Positions 1 through 12,600 of a stretch of 64,000 nucleotides of DNA are shown here, piece by piece. Origin of the DNA: Sinotaia quadrata. Its lineage: Eukaryota; Mollusca; Gastropoda; Architaenioglossa; Viviparidae. The notes beneath the pieces are model-generated. The model did not search any database. It saw only the letters and a list, made by a program, of their open reading frames with translations, and was not told the origin of the DNA. The stretch's first letter is position 1, and every line of letters starts with the position of its first letter. The stretch is from assembly GCA_028829895.1 (NCBI GenBank), contig CM054180.1:109731635-109795634 (forward strand), given 5' to 3'. A program made the position numbers and the translations under genes.

Positions 1-770
1 CGATTGGTTCATCTGAAAAGAACAATAGGCGAGTGTTTTCAAGTCTTTACTGCCCTCCTGTAGTTTACTCATCACCATTATCATCCGGTCAACATTGTAG
101 GCGAGAGTCAGGTGCGCGAGTGTTCGCAGGGAGGAAATGTAAAGTTGTTCAGCAACGGTTTCATGGGCGAAGAGGCATATTCTCACCTTGAAATCTCCTT
201 AATCTACATTACAGTTATCATGACAGTCACAATCAGAACTATTACCACTACTGCAACCAATTTCAATATCATCAACAATAATATCAGTACCACCAGCACC
301 AACACCAACCCTCACATTATCACCGTGTTATTTTTTTTAGGTGATTCAAAAGTCTACGCATCGTGAAATCCAAGCCGTTCATCGCTCTTGTCACTAACCA
401 GGCTACAGGCACTAAGATTTGGCTACAATTAGTGCAGTGCACATTACGTACGATATGACGTCACTCACAGACCTTCATGACATCTGAGTACATCTTGTAC
501 GTGTTATTCTTGATAGGGTCAGTGTCGTGAGTTGTCTTATCTTGAAATATCCATTTTGCGCAAGTCTGTTTAGTATTATGTGACACAATAAGCGTTAATT
601 GCTTTGTCTACTTTTTTTCTGTTTTTACTATTTTGTTTTTTTGGCTGATTCAGACAACTGCTAATTGTTCAAAGCTATCATAACACTCTAGCTGTCTAGC
701 ACATTACTAAGTCATGGACATTACAAAAGTAAGATTTTTCCCTCTCTCTATCTATGGAAATTATGAAGTA

Positions 771-773
<3 letters not shown>

Positions 774-832
<59 letters not shown>
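774..832. repeat. (CT)n microsatellite
   Basis: Uninterrupted CT dinucleotides over about 59 bp. Confidence 0.97.
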
Positions 833-837
<5 letters not shown>

Positions 838-1197
838 CATCTATCCATCTATTAATTAGGAATGAAACTAGCAGCAATAAAACCACCACCACTAATAAAA
901 TCATTCAAACTGTTTTTTTTTTAATTTTTACAACGTTAGCATGACCACCACTTTTCCCATTATCACATAATCATTTTCAGCAGCAAAACCGAGTCCACCA
1001 TAACTATCAGTGACACTAAGGCGTTATTGCGGCCTTCAGTAATCCACTGCCACCACAACCACCAACAGCCGCACCTTCCTACAGTTCTCTCTCTCTCCTT
1101 CCCCTATCCCCATATTTCTTTCTTTTTCAAATGGTTTGAAAAACTGAGAGCATACCGCATTTCATGTATTTAACTGACCAGATGCTATGTTGTTTGT

Positions 1198-1600
1198 TGT
1201 CAAAAGTTTTAGTATTCAATTACTGCTATAATATTTGTCAAAACCAGTAGTATTCCATTATTACGAGAACATTTTTGTCATCAAAACTTGTATTCCATTA
1301 GTTCGAGAACATTTTTGTCATCAAAACTTGTATTCCATTAGTTAGAGAACATTTTTGTCATCAAATCTTTAATATTCCATTAGTTCGAGAACATTTTTGT
1401 CATCAAAACTTGTATTCCATTAGTTCGAGAGCATTTGTCATCAAAACCATTACTTTTCCATTACTGCTATAGCATTTGTCAAGAAAAAACAAAACACTAC
1501 AAACAACAACAAAAAACTGTAGAATCCCATTACTGCCATAGTATATATATATATATTGTCAAAGCTGAAGATCCCCATTACTGCTACATCATCTGCTATC
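1198..1600. repeat. imperfect tandem array, about 45-bp unit
   Basis: Five or more clear copies of TTCGAGAACATTTTTGTCAT with CAAAACTTGTATTCCATTAG, plus diverged copies at both ends. Confidence 0.85.
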
Positions 1601-1840
1601 AGAAATGTAGTCCTAGTTGAAGTCTTCATTTACACTCTGCATTTCAGTGGCAGTAATAACTGAGGTGGTTACTCAGGCAAACTGTCAACTCGTGTCACTT
1701 GCAGCCTCAGCAAATTTAACAGGTCAGCATTGTGCAGTGTACAAAAGGATGGTGCTGGTCTTCACTCAAAAGACACATTAGCTATTGTAACCAATCAGCA
1801 ACAAAACCCCAAATATTTTTGAAAACTTATCATTGGTCTG

Positions 1841-2676
1841 TTTACCAGTTAGTAAACATGGTCGTACATTATTTCTAACTCCAGCGGATAGATAGGGTTA
1901 TTTTTTCCACGCAGCAAGAATATTATTATTATTATTATTATTATTGTACTCTATTTCTTTTGAGCAATAAAATGATTATCTTTATAATTTATTTATTATT
2001 ATGCTCAAAGATTGACAAGTGTTCCTTGTCAGTATTGGAGGCTGTTAATTGTAGAAAGTTTAACAAATGTTAGGGTTGTAATGTTTATTTTGTATCCATG
2101 CATATGCATTAAACCCATGTCACGTGACAAAATCATCCGCATATTTTACATTTACTGTTTAATGTTGGATAAACTTATGGAGGCCTATTAGTAGATACAT
2201 TTGGAATGTTAAATACATATTTTATTTTCGGGAGTTGAGTGTTTAAGAATTGTTCTCCTGATAGTTTTGGAGAATGTGACAAGTGTTATTATTCTTGAAG
2301 AATGTGACAAGTGTTTAGTTGTCACTTTTGGAGAGTATTACAAGTGTTTTATATCAGTGCTACTTTTAAAGAATTTGACAAGTTCTTTAGTTGTTACTGT
2401 AAGTAGAATTTGAAAAAAGTGATTTATTTTAGAAGTTGAGCAGTCGGCCCACTTATTTCTGGAATATTTGACAAATGTTTTAGTTCTGTTGTTAAGCGTT
2501 TAAAAACTCTTGCTTTCGGGTGTCTCATAAGATTTTTATGTTGTTACCTTCTGAATTTTCAATTTTAACCATAACTTTAATTTTACCAGTTAGTAAACAT
2601 GGTCGTACATTATTTCTAATCCAGCGGATAGATAGGGTTATTTTTTCCACGCATCAAGAATATTATTATTATTATA
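1841..2676. repeat. direct duplication of about 88 bp (1843-1930 and 2585-2676)
   Basis: ACCAGTTAGTAAACATGGTC through GGATAGATAGGG to CAAGAATATTATTATT occurs twice in the same orientation about 740 bp apart, with very few differences (one indel, one substitution, and a shorter ATT run in the second copy). Confidence 0.85.
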
Positions 2677-2900
2677 AACAAATTCTGATTTAAGTTTGAG
2701 ATAGTTTGAATGTTACATTTAGAATATTTGTCATGATTTAGTTTTACTATTTTAGCTGCTTCTTATGAATGTTCGAGAAATGTTGTACTTTTGCTCCTGA
2801 AATGTTTGACAAGTGTTGAAGTTGGTGGTGTGTTTGACAAGTGTTTTAGTTGCTACTTCTGGAGCGTTTGAAGAGTGTTTTAGGTGACTCTTGAAAAAAC
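2010..2900. repeat. degenerate array of GACAAGTGTTTTAGTTG-type units
   Basis: Many diverged, irregularly spaced units of the form TTTGACAAGTGTTTTAGTTG with ACTTTTGGAGAAT. It is interrupted by the second copy of a longer duplication at about 2585-2676. Confidence 0.65.
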
Positions 2901-3761
2901 TATAATGTAGCAATGTCAAATTTACAATGACTTACTCCTCCTCCTCAACCCCCCCCCCCCAACATTCCTAATTCAGAAGCACTCAGTGTAACACCACAAT
3001 AGAACAAAAATCACTAACTTTAACATTTGGAAACATGAAAAGCAACAATAATTATTGCATTTATTTTGTATTGTATCGACCATTGCATAGTTTGGAAAGT
3101 CATTGAATTGATCTGACAAACAGGTTACAAAGAGTAGGGAATAATATTATAAGGGAAAAATTTGGGAGAAATTCCCCAAAGCAATTAACACTACGTAACT
3201 GGAAGACTAATACATATATATATATTTAAATGATTTCGTTTCTGTGTTCTTGCACACACAAAAATTACCACTTTTTTTGTTGTTGTTCTCCAGTGTTCAA
3301 TGCTTTGAAGAAAATCATGAATTTCGTATGTTACATTAAACAAAATTATAATAAATTGTTGGGCTAAAACAGTGGGCCTTTAACAAGCAACAGTACGCTC
3401 ATCTTCATGAAATTCAAGCATTCACGGGTTAAAAGGTCATTCACATTAGCATACAATACCAGTCTCGTTTCCTCAGTAAGGCTGAGTGACGTGGATGCTG
3501 TACTGGTCATGTATCCAGTACAGACATCATTTCATTTAGGTCCCTAGTGCCCCTATTGCCTGCCTTCCATTTCATCGAGGTCACTGATAAGTGTAAACAC
3601 GACCTCATATGTTCTTTTGGTTTGTAGTGTTATTTGAGTGCGCCTGCGCTGTCTCGAGTCACGTGATTGACGTTCTTTTTTAAGAGGTGGTACATACTGT
3701 CGCTTTAGTACCGACATGTACTTCCTTTTGGACAAATTTACTTGGAATAAGTGCGCGTTTT

Positions 3762-3787
3762 ATCTCTCTCTCTCTCACACACACACA

Positions 3788-3832
<45 letters not shown>
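3762..3832. repeat. compound (TC)n(AC)n(GA)n microsatellite
   Basis: Three dinucleotide tracts in a row, with the GA tract the longest (3791-3832). Confidence 0.97.
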
Positions 3833-3835
<3 letters not shown>

Positions 3836-4324
3836 CTCACTTATTCATCGTAAATTTTGTTTGAGGTGCAAACTCCTCTTCCGTAATAAACAAGCTAAAT
3901 TCTTGAATCAGTTTCTGCCAAATTTGCACTTGCCGTTTTCAGTCCGTATGTCTCGTCACGTGGGGAGTAGCTGACGCTTGCCTGTTAGAACTAATTCGCT
4001 GCAAAGATTGTGACGTCACCAAGACTGCTTTGCTGGACAAATTCTTGTCCTGAAACACAATCAACATAATATATATGTTTACATGCTCACGTTACTCACT
4101 GGCAAGGATGTTTTCGAAGCGCATATGTCCCCCTTCACCCCAAGGCTCCTTCAATTATGTCTTCATTACTGCAGTTGCCACAAACAAAAAATAAATATGC
4201 AGCGTCTCTAGATACCATCACAATTTTAAAAATTTATTTATTATCATTATTTCTTGGATGGTGGGGTGGTGGTGGTGGTCGCATCAAGTGGCGTTCCGAA
4301 TGATAAAGTAGGTTGGTTGGTCAT

Positions 4325-4790
4325 GTAGGGGGCGCTTCCGCCGCTTTCGCGCTTGAGGAGGGGGAGTGGGGGAGAGGGATTCATCTGTCGTCCTCGTCGT
4401 TCGTTGCTCTGAGCCGCGATGATAAAGTATAGTGGGGTTCGGGCCTTTTAATGACTCGATCAGCGTTTTGCGTAGTAATTCTCTTACATCTACCAATGAT
4501 TTCTGACACCAATGTGTTCTCGTAAAGACTTTCGCGTGTTGCCGATTCCATCACATGTTAGTAGTAGACAGAAACACTAAACAAGTCAGTGCTTTTGCTA
4601 GAAACTTTTTTCACCCATCCATGGGGCCACACACGCACACTTTAAATACAACCTAGCGACCTTGACTTAATTGTTTTAGTTGACGTTGCAGTAAGTGCAT
4701 TTTCATTGGTCAGCCATTTCGTCCTATATTACGATTGTTGCTAAGATGTAGCGCAGCGCGAAAGCGGCGGAAGCCGAAAGCGCCCCCTAC
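4325..4790. repeat. inverted repeat with GC-rich arms
   Basis: GTAGGGGGCGCTTCCGCCGC at 4325 and onward to 4352 pairs with the reverse complement of 4756-4790, apart from a 7-bp insertion in the right arm. The arms are about 400 bp apart. The segment is GC-rich for this window. Possible fold-back element. Confidence 0.6.
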
Positions 4791-5781
4791 ATTAGCAAGC
4801 ATGTAGCGCAATGGACACGTTGGCTGTGCTGCTAATGGTATTTGACTAATTAAAGTTCCTAAAACAAACAAATGTAAAAGACCAAGGCGGAGACGGTTGA
4901 AAAGTGAACCCGGCGATTGAGTGGCTTGATATTCGCATAGCCATTGAACCGTAGTGAACTACATTTTTTATTTTCAGCGTTGTTAAAAATTCTGTTCTCT
5001 TCTAGGGTTCGCCAATGAAGTACAGACTAAAAAAAAAAATATTAAAAGCAACTACTAGCTAAAATATACGTAGGGACTAGTTGAATAAGAGTGTCATTTC
5101 GCAGCTCGGATAGTCGTAAAGAGCGCTAAGCACAAAGTAAAATAAAAATAAATACATCTGTTCAATATTATCATACTTAGATATCTTCCAGGTTGTTGTC
5201 CCTGGAAAAGTGCACTAAGCAAGAGGTTAAAAGTCTGTTCATATTTTGTTAGCCTTACATTCAGTCTGGATGGACGATTGCCCTAATATGCTTACAATGA
5301 TTGCTGTAGTCTGGTATAGTGATCGTGTTTTGTTACAATAAAGCAAGAAGTATTGAGTTATACGGTGTTGTATTACGTTTGGTTATGCTATATTTAACAT
5401 ATTAAACTATGCTACTTTTATGTTAAGTTACATATTAAAAAAATATTTGCTCAATAATGTTATCTTTTGTTTTTGTTTATTAACGTATTAACTTACGTCC
5501 ATGCTATGTTGTGTATATGAAATTACGATTTAGTACGCAGTCTAAATCTAAATATGTGTATGTGTTACCTAAATTTTTGCCTATAGAATGTATGTACATA
5601 TTTTGTGTCTGTAGGTTGCGTGCGTGAGAGAGAGACAGACAGACACAGAGAGAGCATGAAAAAGAGTTTATTTCAGTATATATATGAATAGAAAGCAAAC
5701 AAGAAAATAATTTAGAATTTTATAAGTGCACTTAGGACTAGTAAGCTTCTAGCTATATGTATAAGTGCATCAAATATAAAT

Positions 5782-5985
5782 GACTAAGTACTTGGGTAAG
5801 TATTTCGCTACCAAAAGTACAAGTGCACTAAGTACCGGCAAGTATTTAGCCACCACAGGTACAAGTGCACTAAGTACCGGTAAGTATTTCGCTACCAAAG
5901 GTACAAGTGCACTAAATACAGGTAAGTATTTTGCTACCGCAGGTACAAGTGCACTAAGTACCGGTAAGTATTTCGCTAAGGTACA
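5782..5985. repeat. 42-bp tandem array, about 4.8 copies
   Basis: The unit contains GGTAAGTATTTCGCTACC and GGTACAAGTGCACTAAGTACC. The plus strand is open through it and reads as a 14-residue repeat, KYFAT(K/A)GTSALSTG. Nothing outside the array supports a gene. AAGTGCACTTAGGACTAGTAAG-like fragments continue leftwards to about 5725. Confidence 0.85.
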
Positions 5986-6529
5986 ACAGACAAGTAAGTT
6001 TCTAAAGATAGGTACAAGTATAGAAAGAAAATCGAAAGCGATGGAGACAAACGAATAAAATACTTTACGATCAGTAATAAATTATTCGGTACCGTATTGT
6101 AGAGGGAGCTAATAGTACTTTGCAGTGCTATTTTAAAAAAAATTATTAAAGAAAACAAGAGGGAAAAATTATCGGTAATATTGCTCTATTTTGTTTCTGA
6201 GTCTAACTGATGCGTACTTCGGAAATTAATCCGTAGCTAAATGATTAATATTTCAATTCTGTAATTATTACACTATATTGTACACCTTAACAAACGCAAA
6301 CTACTCTTCTCTTTAGCAGTGAATAATTGCAAGGTTATTCTCTTTCTGTTTCCTTAACTTCAACTCCTTCAGTGATGTTCTAATCAATGGAAACAAAGGG
6401 ACTTAAGTTCTCATTATCAGAGTAAGTAGTTCTGCTGTTTATCCGTGTAAGCAATTTCGCTCTTTATCTAAGTAACCAATATAGCTTTTTTCTGAGTAAG
6501 CCTGAAGAAATATGTATATAGGTTTATAT

Positions 6530-7172
6530 GTACAGATCTAAATGCATATATCCTATTAGCATTAGACCTATATGTCTGTCTTTCTAGATCTAGATGTACA
6601 TGTCTTATTAGAACTAGATTAAGATAGACATGTCCTATTAGTATTAGACCTAGATGTACATGTCTTATTAGGCCTAGATATATGTCCCAAAGGTATTAGA
6701 CCTAGATGTACACGTCCTCTTGAACCTAAACGTACATGTCCTATTAGACCTAGTTGTACATATCTTATTAGACTTAGATGTACATGTCTTATTAGGCCTA
6801 GATATATGTCTCAAAGGTATTAGACCTAGATGTACACGTCCTCTTGAACCTAAACGTACATGTCCTATTAGACCTAGTTGTACATATCTTATTAGACTTA
6901 GATGTACATGTCTTATTAGACCTAGATGTACATGTCCTCTTAAACCTAAACGTACATATCCTATTAGACATAGTTGTACATGTCCTATTAGATATAGTTG
7001 TATATGTCATATTAGACATAGTTGTATATGTCCTATTAGACATAGTTGTACATGTCCTTTTAGACCTAGATGTATAAGTCTTATTAGACCTAGATGTACA
7101 TGTCCTCTTAAACCTAAACGTACATGTCCTATTAGACCTAGACGTACATATCCTATTAGACATAGTTGTACC
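6530..7172. repeat. 24-bp tandem array
   Basis: Roughly 26 diverged copies of a 24-bp unit of the form GTACATGTCCTATTAGACCT plus AGAT. As 24 is divisible by three, both strands stay open for over 100 codons; the predicted peptides (VHVLLDLD-type on plus, SNRTCTSR-type on minus) are repeat translations, not proteins. Confidence 0.9.
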
Positions 7173-7194
7173 AAAATATGGTTATCAAGGTCAA

Positions 7195-7500
7195 TTAATT
7201 TAACAATAAATTTTTAAATCAACAATCAAATATATAACATATGAATATAATCAAAGAGCATTGACATTTAAATCACTTCACAACAATGTTCAATTAATGC
7301 TGGACAATCATTCAGTTTATCCTAGCATAGACATAGCAGTCATTAACATAAATATATAATCAAGTTCATGGATATCATCACAGAAATTAGAGCATAGTTT
7401 CAGAGAAATAATTAAAGTCAATGCCCATAACCTGTTCAAGTTGGCGTTTGTCACCAACATGTGTTCACAATCACACAGTTTACAACAAGTCATTACTATT
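7195..7500. repeat. dispersed repeat family A, copy 1 (partial)
   Basis: Shares TTAACAATAAATTT, CATATGAATATAATCAAA, CATTTA-ATCACTTCACAACA and GTTTATCCTAG in the same order with 10920-11250. It is directly preceded by the 24-bp array. Confidence 0.75.
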
Positions 7501-7860
7501 AGTATACTATTAGATCTAGTGTACTTGACCTATTACTGAGATCTTTGAGTTGATTTCTTCACCCATCACAGAGAACAATGTAATTATGACAACCTTTAAC
7601 ACGTCTTTGATGTTGTTAGTTTTAGTTTTCAGGCAAAAGAAAAAATAGTCGTTGTGTAAATGTATGTGCGCGTGTAGTGGAAATATATAAACGGTTCTTA
7701 TACCACTAATTCTATAAGAAAGACATTTTACTCTTCTTTCAAATATTAATATTAAAAGAAAACAAAAAGACGACGACGACGAAAACATAACAAAGAAACC
7801 ATTAAAAAAACATTACAGTCTTATGCACTGACTGAAGCCTATGGCAGCTACACGTAAAAT

Positions 7861-7974
7861 ATGCCAGAGATCCCAGACGCGGATGCAGATAAATTTATTG
7901 CTGAGTTTGCTCATGAGACCGACCTCGCGATAGGCTACAGTAGTAAGCGGTACGTCGTGATTAATTGGCCCTAG
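7861..7974 (+). other. short open frame of unknown meaning, 37 codons
   Basis: ATG to TAG reading MPEIPDADADKFIAEF and on to VINWP. The composition is more protein-like than most chance frames here, and the surroundings are less AT-rich. No splice donor, homologue or neighbour supports it, so it may be chance or a transposon scrap. Confidence 0.12.
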
Positions 7975-8402
7975 TGCACACTCCTGCTTTACATTATGAC
8001 ACGCAGCACGAAAGGCTAGAAATCCAATCCACTTGTACTTTTTGTGTGCATAACATTCTCCATCATCTGAATAACTCTGGGAGGTGTGTTTGTGTGTGTG
8101 ATGGGGTAACGACCTTGCTTTGATTATTATCTTTTCGGTCGTGATAACGACCTTGGTTTGATAAAGCTCTATGTTTCACGTTTTGGCTTTAAGTGGTCAC
8201 GTTCTGGTCGGTATAGGTGAAGGTCAAGCGGGACTGAGTCACGTGGCTGGTTTAAAATAAAAAAAACCTACCTAAACCTACACAGCAAAACGCTCTGCAG
8301 CTCCGCCGTGAACAACGCCCATCATCTAGGTTTGCAACGTTTTCCGTTTTTGGTAATTTAAGTCCTCGTAATCTACAGACTTTCCTTGTGCAGGATACTT
8401 TG

Positions 8403-8716
8403 TTCATGAGTTCAGTCAACTTAATACATACATAGTAATGTTCTTTATTCATGAGTTCAGTCAACTAATACATACATAGTAATGTTCTTTATTCATGAGT
8501 TCAGTCAACTTAATACATACATAGTAATGTTCTTTATTCATGAGTTCAGTCAACTAATACATACCTAGTAATGTTCTTTATTCATGAGTTCAGTCAACTA
8601 ATACATACATAGAAATGTTCTTTATTCATGAGTTCAGTCAACTAATACATACATAGAAATGTTCTTTATTCATGAGTTCAGTCAACTAATACATACATAG
8701 TAATGTTCTTTATTCG
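8403..8716. repeat. tandem array of 43-46-bp units, 7 copies
   Basis: Seven near-identical copies begin with TTCATGAGTTCAGTCAACT and run to TAGTAATGTTCTTTA. Copies differ by one- or two-base indels, so recent expansion is likely. Confidence 0.92.
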
Positions 8717-9335
8717 TTTTATTATAATGTTTGCCTTTTTCTTGGTTGTTTTACTTTTGCAACCTTTAGTTGCAACTTATTAAATATCACTTCCATAGAC
8801 GCTTCATAAAACACCTGACTTTTGCTCAGTTTATCTTGGCATCCGGAAAGTTCTGAGTACACAAAATCCAGGAAATTAACTATAACAACGTACATATATA
8901 TAAGATACACCGTAATTCTTCAGGAAAATAACTATGCTACGAAGCGAGCCGATTTTTTTCTTTCTCCATCCCTTTTCTTACATCTAGCCTTTTTCACCCT
9001 TCAATACCCAACCAGCCTTGTCATCTTTCAACATCCAACCAGTCTTTTGTGTCAGCTTTCAACCAATGTTGTCAACTTTCATTGATGTTCGGAGGTTCCT
9101 CCATTGTTATTGTTACTAACATCTAAAAATGATTATAATTATTTCTAATATGTGGAAAAAAAATGAATGTTAAAAGTTAAAGTATCCAAAATCTTATAAT
9201 CTGACATGTAAGTGGCAATGATTGCTAATAATTTGAATATGACAGTAGCTAATTCATATTGTATTTAACGCTTAATTGCTAAAGTCAAAGTAAACTAACA
9301 AATTTGCGAATTTCCTTATTTATTTCTCTTTCTAG

Positions 9336-9684
9336 AAATTAACACAGCGAGGCCTAACAAATGATGCCTATGATAAATATGTCCGGAGGAATGAACATGC
9401 CGGGAGGTATGAACATGTCCGGAGGAATGAACATGCCGGGAGGAATGAACATGTCCGGAGGAATGGGCATGCTCGGAGGAATTACAACCGGGACGAGCGG
9501 AATGGGTCACGGCATGCCGGGAATGAGCGGGATGGGTCACGGCATGACGGGAATGAGCGGGATGGGTCACGGCATGACGGGAATGAGCGGGATGGGTCAC
9601 GGCATGCCGGGAATGAGCGGAATGTCAGGAATGAGTGGAATGGGCGACATGGACATGAACATGAGCAGCATGTGCGGAATGAAC
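9336..9684 (+). CDS. SLC31A1: CTR1 first coding exon (5' UTR end plus Met-rich ectodomain)
   Basis: The exon follows a pyrimidine-rich acceptor ending in AG at 9335. It has 25 nt of leader and starts coding at ATG 9361. It encodes residues 1-108 and ends AAC|GTGAGT in phase 0. Residues 11-40 are five 6-residue units of the type MNM(P/S)GG (18 bp each, 9391-9480). Residues 48-87 are four 10-residue units of the type MGHGM(P/T)GMSG (30 bp each, 9502-9621). The tail adds MSGMSG, MDMNM and MCGM. Clustered MxM and MxxM motifs bind Cu(I) in this family. The second ATG at 9364 could also serve as start. Confidence 0.9.
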
Positions 9685-12600
9685 GTGAGTAAAGTGTCCA
9701 CTCAGTAAGGCCTTTTCTCTTCTATGCGCTCGCTGTCGGGAGCGGTCGCCCATAGTACCGAGGATTTCGATGTGCACTATAAATGGCAGTACTTGTGATG
9801 CACCCCTCTTTCCTTTGTAACCTAACAAAAGCCAGAAGCACACTGACACTTGAAAGATATAATTTAAAAATAATAGTAAGAATAAACGTATCGAATACGA
9901 AAGAAACGAACGAAAATTAATCAAAGATCAAGGGCATTTATTTTATATTTATAAGGTGAAAGACAATGAATCTTGAATATGGACAAACAGAACAATTAAA
10001 TAAATAAGCAAATAAAAGCAAGGTGGCCATTGAACAATTGACGGGACATTGTAAACACAAAGTGAATATCGTTTGAGAAAAACTAATTTGCGTATTTTCT
10101 CAATTCTATCGCGCTAATAGTCTTGGCGACAGAAATTTTAGATCAGATTTGTGCATTTACACTTAGCTGGCTTAAATATTAGTGCACTTAGCTGACTGAA
10201 ATATTAGCACAATTAAATCTAGCTAATTTAAATATTAGCATAATTAAACATAGCTGGTTTACATATTAGCGCAATTAAACCTAGCTACTTAAATATTAAT
10301 ATAATTAAACTTTAGTAGTTGTTTTAAATATTAGTGCACTTAGCTGACTGAAATATTAGCACAATTAAATCTAGCTAATTTAAATATTAGCATAATTAAA
10401 CATAGCTGGTACATATTAGCGCAATTAAACCTAGCTACTTAAATATTAATATAATTAAACTTTAGTAGTTGTTTTAAATATTAGTGCAATTAAACGTAGA
10501 TTTTTGAAGAATTAGTGCAATTCACCCTAGCTAGCTTATATATTAGCGTAATTAAAACTAGGTATTTCAGTGTTTGTATACTTAAACTGTGACACCTCTG
10601 GGCATCCTTCACTCGTTCTGATTATTATTTATTTATTAATAATGCATACATAATTACAAGTGATTGAAAATCTTAATTTATAATTATATTAATAATTCTC
10701 CAGCAAGACCAACATGTCTCTCACTTGGCGGATTATTAAGGTGTCGTAAAATTCTACTCTTTACACACTAATAAGATGAACGTTTTAATGTTTTTGCAGA
10801 TGGAAACTTCTTACTAAAGGAGTAATAAAAAGCCGTCTTTTATTTATATTTCACGCGCCCCCAACTACCCCACTATTATTCCAACGTAATTTTTAACATA
10901 TGGGCAAAAAAGGTTAATGCATTTAACAATAAATTTATGAAATCATCAATCAAATATACAACATATGAATATAATCAAAAGAGTGTTGACATTTACATCA
11001 CTTCACAACAATGTTTGATTAAATATTAGACACTCATTTAGTTTATCCTAGTTTAGATATCAGCAGTCAAATTAACACACAGACCACCACCACCCACACA
11101 CACACACATAATCAAGTTCATAGATATAATTCATCAGAGAAATAATGAAAGTGGAGTTTTAGAGAAATAATTATAGTCAATGTACATAACTTTTCAATGA
11201 TGGCAACTGTCACTATATGTGTTCACAATCATGCAAGAAGTCACTTTCTTTCTTATTAGATGGCGGTCCAAGGTACCCTTTGTAGGCACATTACACAACT
11301 GTTCCAGAATCTTTGATGCACTCACAAAGCTCACTGTGAAGAATTGTCCAGAACTTCGTTTGCAATATCAAAGCACATTACGAGGAGTGTTCTAGAACTT
11401 TCATGTGCACTACTCAAGCACTCCATGAGGAATGTTCAAAATTATCTTCGTGAATTCTCGAGACCAAACTCAAGCCTCACTTTTTGCTGTATTGACTTTT
11501 GAACAGAATTCACAGGAATCAGCTTACAGCAGTACGTTTACTGATAAGTTCAACAACAATTCTGGATACACACTAACGTGATCCAGTAGAGTACAGTAGT
11601 CACTACAGTGTGAAGTGGATACAAGGTTACAAAACAAAAAAGAGGCATGCTCCTTTCTGCAAAAATCAAAAGGCAGCACTAAATTTCAGGCATATTTCAT
11701 CTCTAAACTCCTTTCTCACTTACACACTTTCTCAACTCAACTTACAAATCCTGCAATGACGTTTGTTAGCCTGATACACATGCAGCATAAGAAATATAGT
11801 ATTAATCAAAATTCACAAGTATAATGTACAACGAAATCAGATTAGTGAACATAGAAACAATAGTTCAGTTACATAAAGCATTCTCCACTTAAAATCATAG
11901 ATCAATAGCAAACATGTTCAAAATACTTCTACTACCATTCTTTCTTTATCAGTCAGTTAACTTATCATAAGATAACGATCACCTTTATGATGGACTGGAG
12001 TTATGTCAAAATCAAAGTGATTAGAATAGAGAACTTCTTCAACAAAGTAACTTTCTGTCCATCTCAATTGGTTTGAAGTTGTTTGAACAAGTGTGATACT
12101 ATTAGAAAAAGTACTCATCCGGATGGAACTGGTTTAGAGTGCTTCAGCAAGTTCTAGCATATTCTTACCTGAGTTGTTTACTCCAACTCTGACAAAAATA
12201 TCATCATGTACAGTGCCCAAGGTCGAGTCCTGTTAACATTAGCAACAAATATATAATTATTAAGTTTAGCAATAGGGATAAGCAAATTTACTCCACCACA
12301 TAAAAGCTGTTTTAAATTTTAGTGCAATTAAACCTAGCTACTTAAATATTAGTACAATTAAACTTAGTTGTTTTAGATAGTAGTGCAATTAAACCAAGTA
12401 AGTTTAAAGTCTCGTGCTGATAGATCCATTAATCGCTAGGTCCACTGAGTCTAATAAATGGTTCAATTCCCACTTTAAGGTGTGCAAGACTTGTGACGGA
12501 AGTCTTTGATGTGCTAAGACTAGGTGAAGCTAGAGGAGATCTGCATGGACTACTGTACACGTGACAACCAGTCTACTGCGCTTTTAATAGTTGTTCACCA

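Noticed and set aside
4284..4496. Seventy-codon minus-strand frame
   Set aside because: It lies across one arm of the GC-rich inverted repeat and has no protein-like features beyond composition.
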